Assembly: GCA_037178975.1 (NCBI GenBank) | Contig: JASJZH010000002.1 | Span: 4,898,001 to 4,962,000 of the forward strand | Reading direction: 5' to 3' | Source: Oscheius tipulae | Taxonomy: Eukaryota; Nematoda; Chromadorea; Rhabditida; Rhabditidae | Length of the DNA stretch: 64,000 nucleotides | Shown here: positions 35,935 through 47,364 of the stretch, one piece after another | Position numbering within the stretch: the first letter of the stretch is position 1 | Layout of the letters: the number at the start of each line of letters is the position of its first letter | The notes under the pieces: generated by a model | What the model saw: only the letters and a program-made list of their open reading frames with translations | Databases searched by the model: none | What the model was told of the DNA's origin: nothing | Made by a program: the position numbers and the translations under genes

Positions 35935-36439
35935 CTAATTGGCAGTCTTCTTCTTCCTCCAATAGGCCTCGACCTCTTCCGTGTTGGCCATCTTGGTCGT
36001 TGCCAGCATCTTGATCTTTTTCTTTTCGTTGTTGCCGACCGTCTTTGTCTCTTCCATCGTCGTCCGAGCACCAGCTGCTGGCCGGTTTTCTTCTTCATTC
36101 AAGCGCCGGATCAGCTCGCCGTGCCTCCTGGGCTCCTCGTCGGCTGCTCGTCTCATCAGATTAACGTCATCCCTGTTCAGCCAGTAGGTCCTTCTCGGCT
36201 GACTGTCGTCCATGGCCTAAACTCAGATATGCATTTTATAGAGAAAGGAGGTACCATTCGCCAGATCTCCTCGACTGGCACGAAGTTCGGGGCAGCGGGA
36301 GTATTCCGAAGACGGACGAAGTGATGGGAGAATTGGTCATCCAGGAGTAGCTGAAGACGGCCCCGAAGTAGACGAGAAGAAGGCCGAGGACAGCATTGAC
36401 CATGAAGAGGGCACTGTCGGCGATGACATTGAGATCCAT
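35935..36439 (-). CDS. Small charged protein of unknown function (141 residues)
   Basis: Best model has three in-phase exons: 36392-36439, 36255-36350 and 35935-36216; 426 bases. Exon 2 in this frame reads DDQFSHHFVRLRNTPAAPNF and PVEEIWRM; exon 3 is highly charged (MDDSQPRRTYWLNRDDVNLM, later a Lys-rich tail ending AYWRKKKTAN). The 41-base intron between exons 1 and 2 is clean. If it is retained, exon 1 instead runs on in another frame that encodes a hydrophobic, transmembrane-like segment (MVNAVLGLLLVYFGAVFSY). Both frames have good codon use. No family is recognised. The gene is divergent from the next one, with 194 bases between the start codons. Confidence 0.55.
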
Positions 36440-36470
36440 TGGGAATGACTTGCTTTTTAAATGTTTCGAG

Positions 36471-36478
36471 TTTGGCGC
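36471..36478 (+). promoter_or_regulatory. E2F-type site in a divergent promoter
   Basis: TTTGGCGC (perfect TTTSSCGC match), 32 bases upstream of the minus-strand start at 36439 and 163 bases upstream of the plus-strand start at 36634. A regulatory role is inference. Confidence 0.3.
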
Positions 36479-36633
36479 CCTTTTGTTGAAAGCGTTTTTT
36501 TTACACTTCCAAATACAGCAAACTACATCGAAAACTTTGAACTTTCAAAGTTTCGCTACTCACAAAGATATTTCGACAGCTTCCCTTGTACCAGACGACC
36601 AAATTCGACTTCTCTCTCCAATGGCCTCTCTCG

Positions 36634-37942
36634 ATGTGCCAGAAGACGTGAGTGTTCCTACTCTTCCCAAACAGACAAAGTCTTTAGAATAGTTCCTGGG
36701 TCTTCTGGGACAAGGTCTACAGCAGCAAAGAGCTGCGTCAGAAGATGGAGGTACAGACCCAGTGCGAGGTGCCCATGTCCGAGCTGCTCAAGTCGGCGAA
36801 TCTCTGTCGCGCGGAGCTCGTGGTTCTGAACACGCCGAGAATGGCCCAGTCTCACGAGAACATCATTCGACAGATGATCAAGAAGGACCTCGACGTCGAT
36901 GTGCCTCTCATCAACATGGAAATCAGTGCCAAGAAGTGGATCCTGCGCTTCTATCGTCGTGAGGATGCTTCGCAAGTTCTGAGGGCCTTGAGTGGACACG
37001 TCTACAGATCCCGGGTGCTTCATGTCACTCTCTACGAGGTCAACACTGTGAGTTCTTTATTCGTTTGTACCTGTTCTTGTCCCCGTGTCTGTCAGCCTCG
37101 GTGCTCTCATTTGTATTTTTTGATAGAGTTCTCTGAATGTCTTCTGTCTCGGTGTCCATCTCTATGTCTTGTTCCTGTCTCTAAGTCTTAACTTCTAGAG
37201 CCCAGATCTTCCAGGAAATCGAGATAGTCTCCTCAGCGGTCAGCGTAGAAGAAATCCTACCGCAGGGCCTGCCGGTGCCCGATCGCAACAGCAACTGGGG
37301 CCGTGTGGAGTGGACCGACATGCAGTCCTTCAAGGCGGATCTCTGTGATCTGCTGCGTCGTAGACCGTCCGGGATGTTGATGGAGGAGGCTCTGATGGAG
37401 CTGAGTGTCATGCGCAGACGCGGAGTCATCTTCCACATTCTAGAGCTGTTCCCGATCGGTCTTCTTCGTCTCTACGCTCCTCAAGTTCGCATCACTGGAC
37501 GCTACTTGTCTCTCTCCGAGCAAGACAACATTACCGCCTTGATGCGTCTCACAGTTGCCGAGGTTAGAACTGTTCCTTTTTCTTGTAATCGAAAAATATT
37601 TAGAGATCTCCTCGTCTCTGCCTGGAAGAGTGGGAACCGATGCCTCCCTCGGAAATCCGCTCGGATCAGCAGCTCATGGATTACTTTGGTCGTCTGCTCA
37701 ACCACTTCGGTCCACAGCACGTCACGATGTCTCTTCCTCTCCGTCTGGCAGTCTCGACCATCACCCCGACCTACCCGAGAAGCAGTATGGAGCTGGCCAA
37801 GAAACTTGTGGACCTTTCGCCGAGTTTCCTTCTCGTCGACGATCTCCTCTACCTCCCGATGAGTGTTCGGCACCGGCGTCTCCTTCTCGAATCGATCTCC
37901 CCGCCGATTATGAAGATCGACCGAGGACTTGCCAGGAACTAG
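36634..37942 (+). CDS. Protein with RRM-like and possible LOTUS-like regions (354 residues)
   Basis: Four exons: 36634-36647, 36693-37047, 37206-37562 and 37604-37942; 1065 bases. The start ATG at 36634 (MCQKTSW) is chosen because only it enters exon 2 in the frame with good codon bias; an ATG at 36621 is out of frame. Residues 50-115 have an RRM-like alternation (VPLINMEISAKKWILRFYRR, then RVLHVTLYEV). Residues 160-230 (DLCDLLRRRPSGMLMEEALM, ELFPIGLLRLYAPQ) and the last 90 residues resemble small winged-helix repeats of OST-HTH/LOTUS type. If right, it would be an RNA-binding, germline-type protein; this is a weak inference. Intron 2 uses an acceptor at 37205 rather than the nearby ttctag, to keep phase. 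Confidence 0.7.
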
Positions 37943-37986
37943 AAAACGCTCGTCTTCTTCTACGATCTTACTACGAGTCTTGGACA

Positions 37987-37992
37987 AATAAA
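37987..37992 (+). terminator. Polyadenylation signal
   Basis: AATAAA 45 bases after the stop codon of the 36634-37942 gene. Confidence 0.55.
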
Positions 37993-38235
37993 TGAGTTCT
38001 TGTATTCTACTTTTAAAGGGGGGGGGGCAGGGCAGTACGAACTTCTCTCTTCGACGAGACGCTCTTTGACCTGCTCTCGGTTCTGATGGGGTGAGAGAGA
38101 CAGATAAGAGTCACTATCCCTACGGCACTCTTATTTTCTAGATTTTGTCTGCTCGTTTGTTTCTCCCTTTACAGTCTGCTCTATTCCTGCTTCCAATCGT
38201 TCACGTGATTCCCCTCACTGTTTCTCTTTTTAGAC

Positions 38236-41131
38236 ATGGTTGGACGGCAGGTCCGTTACCCGGAATACGAAAACTGGCTGGAGCAGATTGCTCGACATGG
38301 AGGAGAGTACAATTGGGTTATGCAGAAGCGGGACTTTCCGCTCTGTTCAACCAATGGAAAGGAGATGGAGAGAAGTGTGGCCGAGATCCAGAGATCGGTT
38401 CTGAAGTCCAGGGCAGTACAGGTAGGACCTTTTTACAGTTGGTGGTCAAGTTACGGAAAAGTTTAGTTGAGCGCTTCCTTACAATCTGCTCATTTCCCAG
38501 GGAACCCAGACCACTTTTCCGATAAACCTTGCAAGATTGGCATGTTGATAAGACTTTCCTCGTAAAATTTGACATTCCCATGTGGTCCGACCGAAGAAAA
38601 CTGTTCAGTCTCTAAATGTTTGATGACAGGACCCAAATCATACCTTTTCCAAGTATCAGACAAAGTATCTATTGGCTCTCTGAGATCTCTGTCCAGTTTT
38701 GACAAGAATATTCAGGAGACCATCGAATCCGAGGCTCTCCGACGGAAATGCTCTCAAGAAGAAGTCTACACCGAGGCAAAACAGATGGTGACAGACATGA
38801 GTCATGAGTACAGTCTATCCGTCGTCAGGACTTTTGGCTACGCCGTGGCCAAGATTTTCTATGTGGGTCAATGTGAGCCAATCAAAAACGACTTTCCAGA
38901 AAATATTCGATGGAATCTACGCAAACAAGCAGCAGCTGAAAAAAATCCAAGAGATCTCGAAGAGTACCCCGGTTGTCTTCATGCCAACGCACAGAACTTA
39001 TCTGGATTTCCTTCTGGTCTCTTTGATGTGCTTCGAGTACGAAATTACTCTTCCGGCCATCGCAGCCGGTCAGGATTTCCAAAGTATGGCTGTTATGGGC
39101 ACAGTTCTCAGAAAGTGTGGAGCATTTTTCATGAGGAGGTCCTTCGGAAAAGTGAGTCTTTTGACAAATACATTTAAGTCCCACCTTTTAGGACAAACTC
39201 TACTGGGCTGTCTTCACCGAATACGTCCAGACTCATGTAGTCAACGGCGATCGTCCAGTCGAGTTCTTTGTCGAAGGGACAAGAAGTCGAGTGGGGAAGA
39301 GTTTGCATCCAAAATACGGACTGATGCAGATCATTATCGAGCCGTTCTTGAGAGGAGACGTCTTCGATATGGTACGAAACTTCGTTTCTTAGAAGTGCGC
39401 TCTTTTAGGCTGTGGTTCCGGTGACTATGAACTACGACAAAATTTTAGAAGAGATGCTTTATGCTTATGAACTTTTAGGATTCTCCAAACCGAAAGAGTC
39501 GACGTCGGGTATAGTCTTTTAGTTTCACTCTATCTCCAATTTAGGACTTCTAAAAGCCAGGGAGGTTCTCAACAAGCGTTTTGGCAAATGTTTCATGACA
39601 TTCGGAAGACCAATTTCTGTTCGTCAGCACTTTGGTTCAAATCTCTTGAGGAATACCTTTGTAACGCAGCCAGCATCCCAATTCCAAATCTCCTATGAGG
39701 CCAAGGAGAAGGTTAAAAAGTTTGCTCATCAGATTGTGGGGATCAATCGCTCGATGAATGTCATTACCGTGTGGCCGTTGGCTTGTCTGGTCATGCTACA
39801 GGTATTTTTGCTTCCCATTCTTTCACTATTGTGTTCAGAAACTGGATCAAGACGACGAGTCCTCGTTCCTTTTCTCTGAAATTCATCGCGGAGTCGACCA
39901 ACTGATTTATCTTTTGAGCAAATTCGACATTTCAGTTCATCACACTGCTGGAATCGAAGCCGAACTCAGGTATCCGGAAGTTGGAATGGCTCCAATCAAG
40001 ATTCAGATACTACGTTCGTCTACACGACGACCTCTTCCGACCAATGAATACCGAGGCTCCGGACTTTCCCATGAGACTACTGGATCTGCCAGTGGACAAG
40101 GCCGGTTCCGTTAGGAGAGAAATCATGGAGAGGGCTGTTTCCAGACTAGTTCTGACAACATACTCCAATCTGGTGAGAACTTTATGACAGTTTCCGTGAA
40201 AACACGTTGTTCCAGGTAGTCGAGGCGATAATTGAGACGGCATACGTTGCTCTGATTATGGACCGTCTTGGATTAACTTCCCGTAAAGAGATACAGAAGG
40301 AATTTGTCTTCCTACAAAACATTCTCAAGAGAGAATTTGTTTTTGTTCCTGGAGAAGAATCTCGACATTTCGAACAAGCTGTCAAGAATCTTCAGAAAGC
40401 GGAGATTATTTATGCTCGATTGGATGGAGATCTCGACGTTGTGAAGACAGATATTCTTAGCAAACTAACTAGTATTTCTATGGTATGATCGTTTCGGAAA
40501 CTTTAAACTGTTTTAGCCTTATTTGTGCCAAGTGCTCGTGGTTTTGGACACAGTAATTCAGCTCAGGAGTGATTTGGCCAATGCAAATGGTGTCGTCAAA
40601 GCTTCCCAAAATGTAAATAATTTTGTTTTACTCGCAAAACCACTGAAAAAAGCACTGAAATGGGTGAAAGATACGCCTTTTCCAGCCGGGGGTCAGGCCG
40701 GGGAGTGGTTATTACACAGCGGAATGGTGGTTGTCCAGGCACGGATGGCCGAGTGGTCTAAGGCGCCAGACTCAAGCCAAGAGCTTGCCATGTAACAGTG
40801 GTTCGGGTCTTCTGGTCCTCGTATGAGGGCGTGGGTTCAAATCCCACTCCGTGCAAAAAAAATTTTTTTTTAACATTACTTTTTTCAGCACATTGTTCGT
40901 CTTTACGAGCTCGGTGTTGGTATACCCGTTCGTCTCTCTTTTCTCTCGACCGAGCCAATCAAGAATAGCTTTAACACATTAGTCGATCTCAAGGCTATTA
41001 CCAAAAAGGAATCTGGTCTTGAATTCAATTCGTCCCGTCTGGAGGAGCTTCATCGACATTTGACCAAGTACACAAGGACGACAGGAACCGTTCAGATGGA
41101 CAGCTTTACTAACATTTCTGCCAAATTGTGA
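38236..41131 (+). CDS. Dihydroxyacetone phosphate acyltransferase (GNPAT), peroxisomal
   Basis: Eleven exons: 38236-38421, 38716-38862, 38900-39151, 39192-39371, 39409-39508, 39545-39801, 39839-39969, 40007-40172, 40216-40482, 40517-40612 and 40889-41131; 2025 bases, 674 residues, close to vertebrate GNPAT. The acyltransferase motifs are all present: HRTYLDF (block I), [11 protein letters not shown] (II), [13 protein letters not shown] (III) and VPVTMNYDK (IV). The protein ends SAKL; AKL is a peroxisomal type 1 targeting signal and is also the ending of mammalian GNPAT. It acylates dihydroxyacetone phosphate, the first step of ether-lipid and plasmalogen synthesis. The start lies 2 bases after a splice acceptor. 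The last intron carries a tRNA gene. Confidence 0.93.
40739..40854 (+). tRNA. tRNA-Leu (CAA) with intron
   Basis: Acceptor stem GCACGGA (40739-40745) pairs with TCCGTGC (40848-40854). The A box TGGCCGAGTGG and B box GGTTCAAATCC are intact. The anticodon stem CCAGA (40766-40770) pairs with TCTGG (40811-40815). The loop C-T-C-A-A-G puts anticodon CAA at 40773-40775. A 33-base intron (40777-40809) follows position 37, as is usual for tRNA-Leu(CAA) in animals. The variable arm (TCCTCGTATGAGG) is long, as in class II tRNAs. A/T runs including T9 just downstream serve as RNA polymerase III terminator. The gene lies in the last intron of GNPAT on the same strand. Confidence 0.95.
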
Positions 41132-43223
41132 ACATCTACTTTTTGAATGAAGCAAAGCCTTCGAGACAGCTAATTGACCTCCCCTCCGAGATGCCTAATT
41201 CCTTCTCTCTGGTCCCAGTCTTTGAGAGTTGATCCGATGTGCCGCCAAAACAACTAAGTAGGTGCTAGCCTGCGGAGCCTCCAGAGCCTCTATTGGAGAT
41301 TCTGAATGACGATAAGAGCTTTTGGGGAATATAATTGTGGGCTCTGCCCTTTTTTATTCTTTCCCTCTTCACGCTCCCACGTTATTCTCTTTTCAAGAAA
41401 CTCAGGTTGCCAAGAGACTTGTAATCAGTCGTCCATTGACATCCAGAGAAACATTCTCTCCTGGACCTATTTAGGTGTTCGCAGCTGTGAGCATGAACAA
41501 CTTCCGCCTGCTGCGTAAACGCTGATTCCTTCCTAATGGTCTCTGTTCTTGGGCCTATTCTATTCTCTTCGAGCTCTCGCAGATAGAGACAACCAAATCT
41601 TCCGTCCTCTTGACCCCTCCATAGTTACAAATTTTCAAGACTGGTCTAGTGATATCACTCAATTTACATGCGCCATTTTACAGCCTCAGTCGTTCTTGGA
41701 GATGGCTCCGCGTTGAATATGCCAGGGCTGAAAGACAAAGGCTCAATTATGCCGGCTAGTCTCTTTTCAACCAATTGGTCCTTGCTCTTCTTCTAATTAT
41801 GTCATCTTCAGCCACACACATGATGATAATCATTCCGGTTCGTACAGCCTCATTAGGCTTCTTGAATTTCTTTTGAATTTCCGGTAATGGCACACTCCCG
41901 TGGCTCCACTCCTCGTTTACTTTTTCCCAGTCGCTTCCAGCCAAAAATGCAGTGAAGTGGCTGGGAAGAAGAGGGGTCGTAAGCCTTCTCATTTCTGTCT
42001 TGACGTCGACTATTTACGCAGGAGAATCTCCACACCCTTCAATTTGGGTTCTCTTACTCTGACTGCTTTCCATTGCAGTTTTTGGGAAAAGTTTAAGCAT
42101 AGTTCCTAAAATACCTAAAGCTTACGGATGATTCCAGACCAGGTCCCCATGCTTGTCAACTGAAAATACCCCAGATAGGAAGTAGTTATACCCTCTCGTC
42201 CAGCGCTGTCGTCAACAGGAAGACTCCATTTCTTTTTGGGGCTTAGAGCTCCATCTTCTCTCTTAAATTTGCCCCGGAGCCATATTAAATTGTTCCCTCA
42301 ATTGGTTTTGTGTGTGTGTGCAAAACGACGACGGAGCGATAATTTCGCGGGCGTATATAAATTGCACAGCACACGGCAATCACGACAGCGCGGCTCCACC
42401 AAAACGGAAAAGACCCACGGGGCCATCTTTTAAGGTTCTATTCATTTCCACTTTCCTGTTTCTTTCACACGACTCGTAACAATTTGGCTGGGAAGGAGAG
42501 TTTAAAAGAGTTATGGCAGCTGTCAGACCTTCAGTCAACTGCAGAGCTCTTCCGAGATGATTAGCGTCTAAACTAACCTCTCATGACTCCTTATTTCCTT
42601 CTTCATACGGCTCACTGGAAAGCTGCAGTAGTCTATAGCGAGTCTTTGGCCATACTTCTAAAGGTCTCTGACATACCGTAGTCATTTCAGACAGTTCCAA
42701 CAGTTTGGAGTCCTCTGGTACTATCCAGTTCAGTCACATGGTACACAGTACCAGTTCTCAGTTTAGATTACCTACTCTCTTCGGCCCTCTGTCCAGTCTC
42801 TCACCAAACCATTCTCTATACGAGTACAGCCTCGTACACCCCAATTACCCTTCCTGTCAATCCCATGCTTATACTCAAATCACATGTTTTTGGCCTATTC
42901 CCGACCTTGTCTCTCTATTACATGTTCACTGAGAAAGAGTCAACTACATTTCAAGTCAGATGCCTCGTACAACCCCTTTCCTCCCAGCTTTGATTTAATA
43001 TGCATTGGCGCTTGTTTGAGGACGACGAAAGGACACCTTTGGCAATCGCTGCTGCCTCCCAGATACTTTAAGATTGTTTCCTTCATCGGGTTTCAACCCC
43101 GTCAAGAAGGAGTTCCTTTTCGAGAGGGGGGTTCTCCTTACTAGAAAATGAAATACTCCTAGCTTTAAAGAATGGACTCTTTTTGTGCCTACCTCCCTTC
43201 CCTTCCATCTAATCCCCACGCTA
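41132..43223. other. Intergenic stretch without a supported gene
   Basis: 2.1 kb between GNPAT and the next plus-strand gene. It has a (GT)n tract at about 42307-42318 and a TATA-like GTATATAAATT at 42353-42363, but no open frame with convincing splice borders or composition. Confidence 0.5.
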
Positions 43224-46200
43224 ATGGCTGTTCTCGTCTCGGTGACAGTTGTCCCTTTATATGCAACGTTGCGCGGCTGGTCCTCTGCTGTAAGGACAAC
43301 TTGCTCTCTTACACTTTCTGTTAATTAATCTCCTGTTTATCTTTAGATGGAGTTGGAGCATCTTTTGGTTCTGTGCTGCTATGGCGGACAACCATATCTG
43401 GACTTCCATCCGGCTCTGAGGTCTATCAGACAACTGGATCCGACGGAATGGGTAGCTGAAGACATAGCAGGTGTGTTGATTGACCAAAAGACGTAAGGAC
43501 CGGGGAAAGAGTGCGTCCTTTAAGCAAAATAAGTAAGTTTCAGGTTCTCTGCTTGAGAACAGCACCCTGGTCATCCCGGGAAGAGAGGCGGTCCATTCGG
43601 CCGGCTTGTTGTTATCGGCTTGCGACCTTTACAATGTAACGTTTCTCTCATCCAGTGATCAGACTCTCTTCTACAAACTTCGAGCAGACTTGGCCTGCAG
43701 GTGAGTAGTGTATCCTCGTCATGAGAGTGAACAGCCGTAGGGACAAAACACAGCTGGCAGCCATGAGACCAGGCTGTTAGAACCAGATGTCTGGAAGATG
43801 TGTTTTCAATTCTCAAGACTCGATAAATTAATGGCCACCCCTTCGGGAGTCTTATCGAGGACTTAGTGATAACGAATCAGGGATTAGGCGGGGTCCAGCA
43901 TTGAATTCGGCTTTACTAACATTTCTTATATTGTTTACTTCAGAAGAATATGTATACAATAAAAAAATATGGGTTCAAAGATAATTACAAAGAAAAATGT
44001 GTTTTTCGAAATAAGCCGCTCACATCCCGCCCCTTCCTGCTCCCCTCTCGTCTTTATTTGCCCCGAGGTCTAACAAAACCGATCATATTTCCGAGGCTCG
44101 GAATATTTTGCCCGTTCATCTATATTTTTTCACTTTCAGGTGTCCTCTGGGACGAGACGGCGATCACTGTGAGTTCTCGGCAGCAGTGACGGCGGCCGCC
44201 CCTCAGAAACTCATTCAGTCAGTAAGCAACATGCCGCCCATGGCTCTCGTCGTAGCCGTCATTGCTCTGGCTCTTGTCGTCCTAGCCTTTGCTGTGAGTT
44301 GTTCATTTTCTTTTTATTTACTTTTTAAATGTACCCGAATTTGAAAAAACAAAAGGAGTTTGAAGCGAAATACACATATTCTGTAATATGATCAACCCTA
44401 GATCTTGAATAGTTTTCCAATTGTCTTGGTTGGTTTTTAGGACTTTTTATGAGGATACCTTGCGTTTAGGCTATTTGTAAGTCTTCTGTCAGTCTGATTA
44501 AAGTTTGACTCTGATGCGCATTTCCTCCAGACATCAGACTTTTCTCACTCTCCCGACCCAAAGATAGCTTCATGTTTTCTGTTTGATCAGTAGCAAAGGA
44601 CTGTTTACTGTGGGCTAATGAGCTTGTCTGACACAATAACTCCCGTCTCATTCGAAAATCAGTTCCCAGGCTCCTCTTTGTCCAACAGTTCAAGAAGACC
44701 CTCTTCTGGCTTTCCCAGGCTCGAAAATGTTTGTCTACCAAGGCTGCTCGGGCTCAAAATTCACGCCTTGATCCAGAAACATTTCAAAATTCATAGCTTC
44801 TAGTATCCATCCCTCTCTGAGGCCCTCTCTCTCCGCAATCGATGTCCAGCAGGCGTTTGTCCCGAGGCCCCTCTGGAGCACACATAAACTCAGCTGTGGC
44901 AACTATGAGAGCTTTTCATGTTCAGCGGCATTCATCCTTTTTCTCTCTTTCACATGTTTCCGCCAACGGTCCAGCTCTTTATGAGGTCTAGTCGTTGTTT
45001 GAAGTACTGAGGCTCGCTTATCAAAGGTGACGTCTCTTCCATGAACCAACTTTCACAGCTTTACGGGTGGGCGATATGAGTCTATTCTTCGAAGTTTTGA
45101 TATTAAGATGTCGAAATACTTTGTAATTTCGAAAATGGCCCTTTCTTCGTGTTGAAACTATGAACCATCCTCGAAAAGATGAAAGAAACAGAGATAGAGC
45201 TCGTATTAGCTGATAAAATTTTTTCTCTAGTTTAGACTCTATTGTCTACTCGAATCCTACTTGTGTGATTTCGTTCTGAACTCATCTGCTCATTCAACAC
45301 GGCTTAGAAATAGTCTGAGTACCCAAATGAGAAACTTTAAGCATACACTCCTCACATCTAACTGTCTGCCATTACTATCCAATTTTGAAAAAATGACTTA
45401 TGGAAATGTGTCACTCCTCTCTGTTTAGGGCTGAGGTATACACTTGGTTGGAAATCAGTCCCTTCCCCTCAGAACTTCTTCCTTTCCGCCGCCGCCAATT
45501 GATTTCTGCTCATTTTTGAGAAGCATGCCGTTTATCCAGCCGTGGGAGTAAATCGCGCCTTCCGTTTAGTATAGTGTAGATTAGGCTTGACAGAGATTAG
45601 CAAAAGCCTGATTATCTTTACAGTCTGTTCCAGAGCACACACACAAATTTTTGTGCTATAAATTGACACGTTATCTGCATAGAGCAGCCGGGGGTGGACT
45701 GTGTTTGTTTTATGAAGAGAGTGGCTTGTTCTCTCTTCCTGTTCCTCTCGGTTTCTATGTAATGACCTACTTGAACCTATCCCACGTGGTCGTTTTTCCA
45801 GATTTTAAGTCCCTCCGTATACTTTCCCCGAGATTACTCATCGCTAGAACTTTCGGTTTCTTAATTCAGTCGTTCATGTAGAAAAAGCTACCTGTGACCT
45901 ACGGACGGCATATTCTCGTAGTGTCAAAGTAGAGTGAATTTCTCGTAATTAGTGACAGTACAGTACTGTGTTCTATACTAATTGCCAGTAAGATAACTCT
46001 GTTGCAAAACACTGTTATTATGTGCAAATTTTTGTATTGACTACAGTAAATATTTAGCTTCTGTTTAGCAAGTGGAAAAAAGTGTTTTGAATGACATACT
46101 TCTGTTTTGGCTATAACGGGCTTTCATAGTTCTGCCCCACTTGAAAGAGCGGTCATCCTGATCCCTCCTCTGAATCACAAAGACAGTTTAACGTGCTGAT

Positions 46201-46795
46201 AAGAGAGGGCATTTCAGCTGCCAACCTAGTCAAACAATGCCCTAGAGAGTCCATTCCTTCCTTCTTTTCTTTCCCAGGACAATAATCTCTCTTCGCTCCC
46301 GGAGTGACTATGTTTGCTCTCCACATTCGAGCAGCTTTTCTCTGCTAAATACTCTTGTCCCTCCCCGGTGTCATCTCAGTGTCAATTTCACTCTTTTCGC
46401 CAGTTCACAACGGCACATTTACAGATGCTCCGAGGCTGTTTCTGCGACTGCTTCGGTCCGCTCTCGATGTCGGTTCGAAGAGGTAGTGAAGCCTACGACA
46501 AGCAGCTCTCTCCCGAAGATGTCGAGAAGTGTCTACAGAGGGTCAGAGCCTACAATGCCCGGAGGGACATGGAGGTTGGTTTAAAACATACAGTACATCA
46601 CAGTCTATGTTTCAGGAAAGCACTGGTCGACCGTTGATAGCTACAGTATCAGGGTCTGCGGGCTGTCACCATGGCTCGGCACCTTATGACGGATTCGTTC
46701 CACCTCCCTCTGCTCCTCCAGTCAGATGTTCGAGTCCACCACCGGCTTATTCGTCCGTCGCTGGCAGTCAAGAACGAATTTCCTCCTTCCATTAA
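43224..46795 (+). CDS. Single-pass membrane protein with EGF-like motif and intracellular PPxY motif
   Basis: Six exons: 43224-43289, 43347-43470, 43544-43700, 44140-44293, 46425-46574 and 46616-46795; 831 bases, 276 residues. The first exon gives a signal-peptide-like start (MAVLVSVTVVPLYATLRGWS). The ectodomain carries N-glycosylation sites (NST, NVT) and an EGF-type end CRCPLGRDGDHCEF. One transmembrane segment follows (PPMALVVAVIALALVVLAFA). The tail begins with a Cys cluster (CFCDCF, likely palmitoylated) and ends with a Pro-rich stretch holding PPPAYSS, a PPxY ligand for WW-domain proteins such as Nedd4-type ubiquitin ligases. Topology is read from sequence; receptor or adaptor function is inference. 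Intron 4 is 2.1 kb and shows no other gene. The family is not recognised. Confidence 0.75.
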
Positions 46796-46964
46796 AAGCT
46801 TTAACGTGTGTCTTCCCCACAAAACTACAGCATCTCCTTTTGTACTTTCCCCCAGTGAATCAGATTGAAATTCACAGAGAAACTTCTATTTATATTTGCA
46901 ATGCTGAATGATTCCAGTCATGTGTACATAGAATTTCTATGATCTGTTTCGGTAATGAATTTGT

Positions 46965-47364
46965 TTATTCCTTCCGCGAAATGAAGAAGCCTTTGTAGGC
47001 TCCAAACACTAAAAAGAAGGATATCACACAGAGGACAATAATCAAGGTGATGAGGAGACACCATTTCTCGGGTCCAGTTCGAAATTCCACTGAAAAGGAA
47101 TTTTTGTAATTGAAAAACACTGGACTCACAGATCATCTCGACTCTGCCTTGCTGATACGGATGGTCCTTGTTTTTCAGGAAACTAGTGAGATCGTTCCAA
47201 GTGAACCTCCTTCCAGAAGAATCTGTACCCGGGAATTCACCTCCATCACCAGATGGAGAGTCTGGCCCCAGTGCTTGAAAGGAGTGTGACCTGGCCTGTG
47301 ATCCTCCAGGCACTGTCAGGAAACTGGCCGCTTTGCAAGGAAGAATAGAGGGCTGAGGATCCAT
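46965..47364 (-). CDS. Small C-terminally membrane-anchored protein (119 residues)
   Basis: Two exons, 47130-47364 and 46965-47089. The first is polar and Ser/Pro/Gly-rich (SHSFQALGPDSPSGDGGEF) and ends with a compact segment FTWNDLTSFLKNKDHPYQQG. The second gives one strong membrane helix (WCLLITLIIVLCVISFFLVFG) close to the C-terminus, with a short basic end (FISRKE). This fits a tail-anchored or single-pass protein with a long N-terminal domain. The start at 47364 follows a splice acceptor by 10 bases; a longer N-terminus starting further upstream is possible. No family is recognised. The gene is convergent with the PPxY protein, 169 bases between stop codons. Confidence 0.62.

Noticed and set aside
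41756-41992. 78-codon minus-strand frame
   Set aside because: No convincing codon bias or exon borders, isolated in intergenic DNA.
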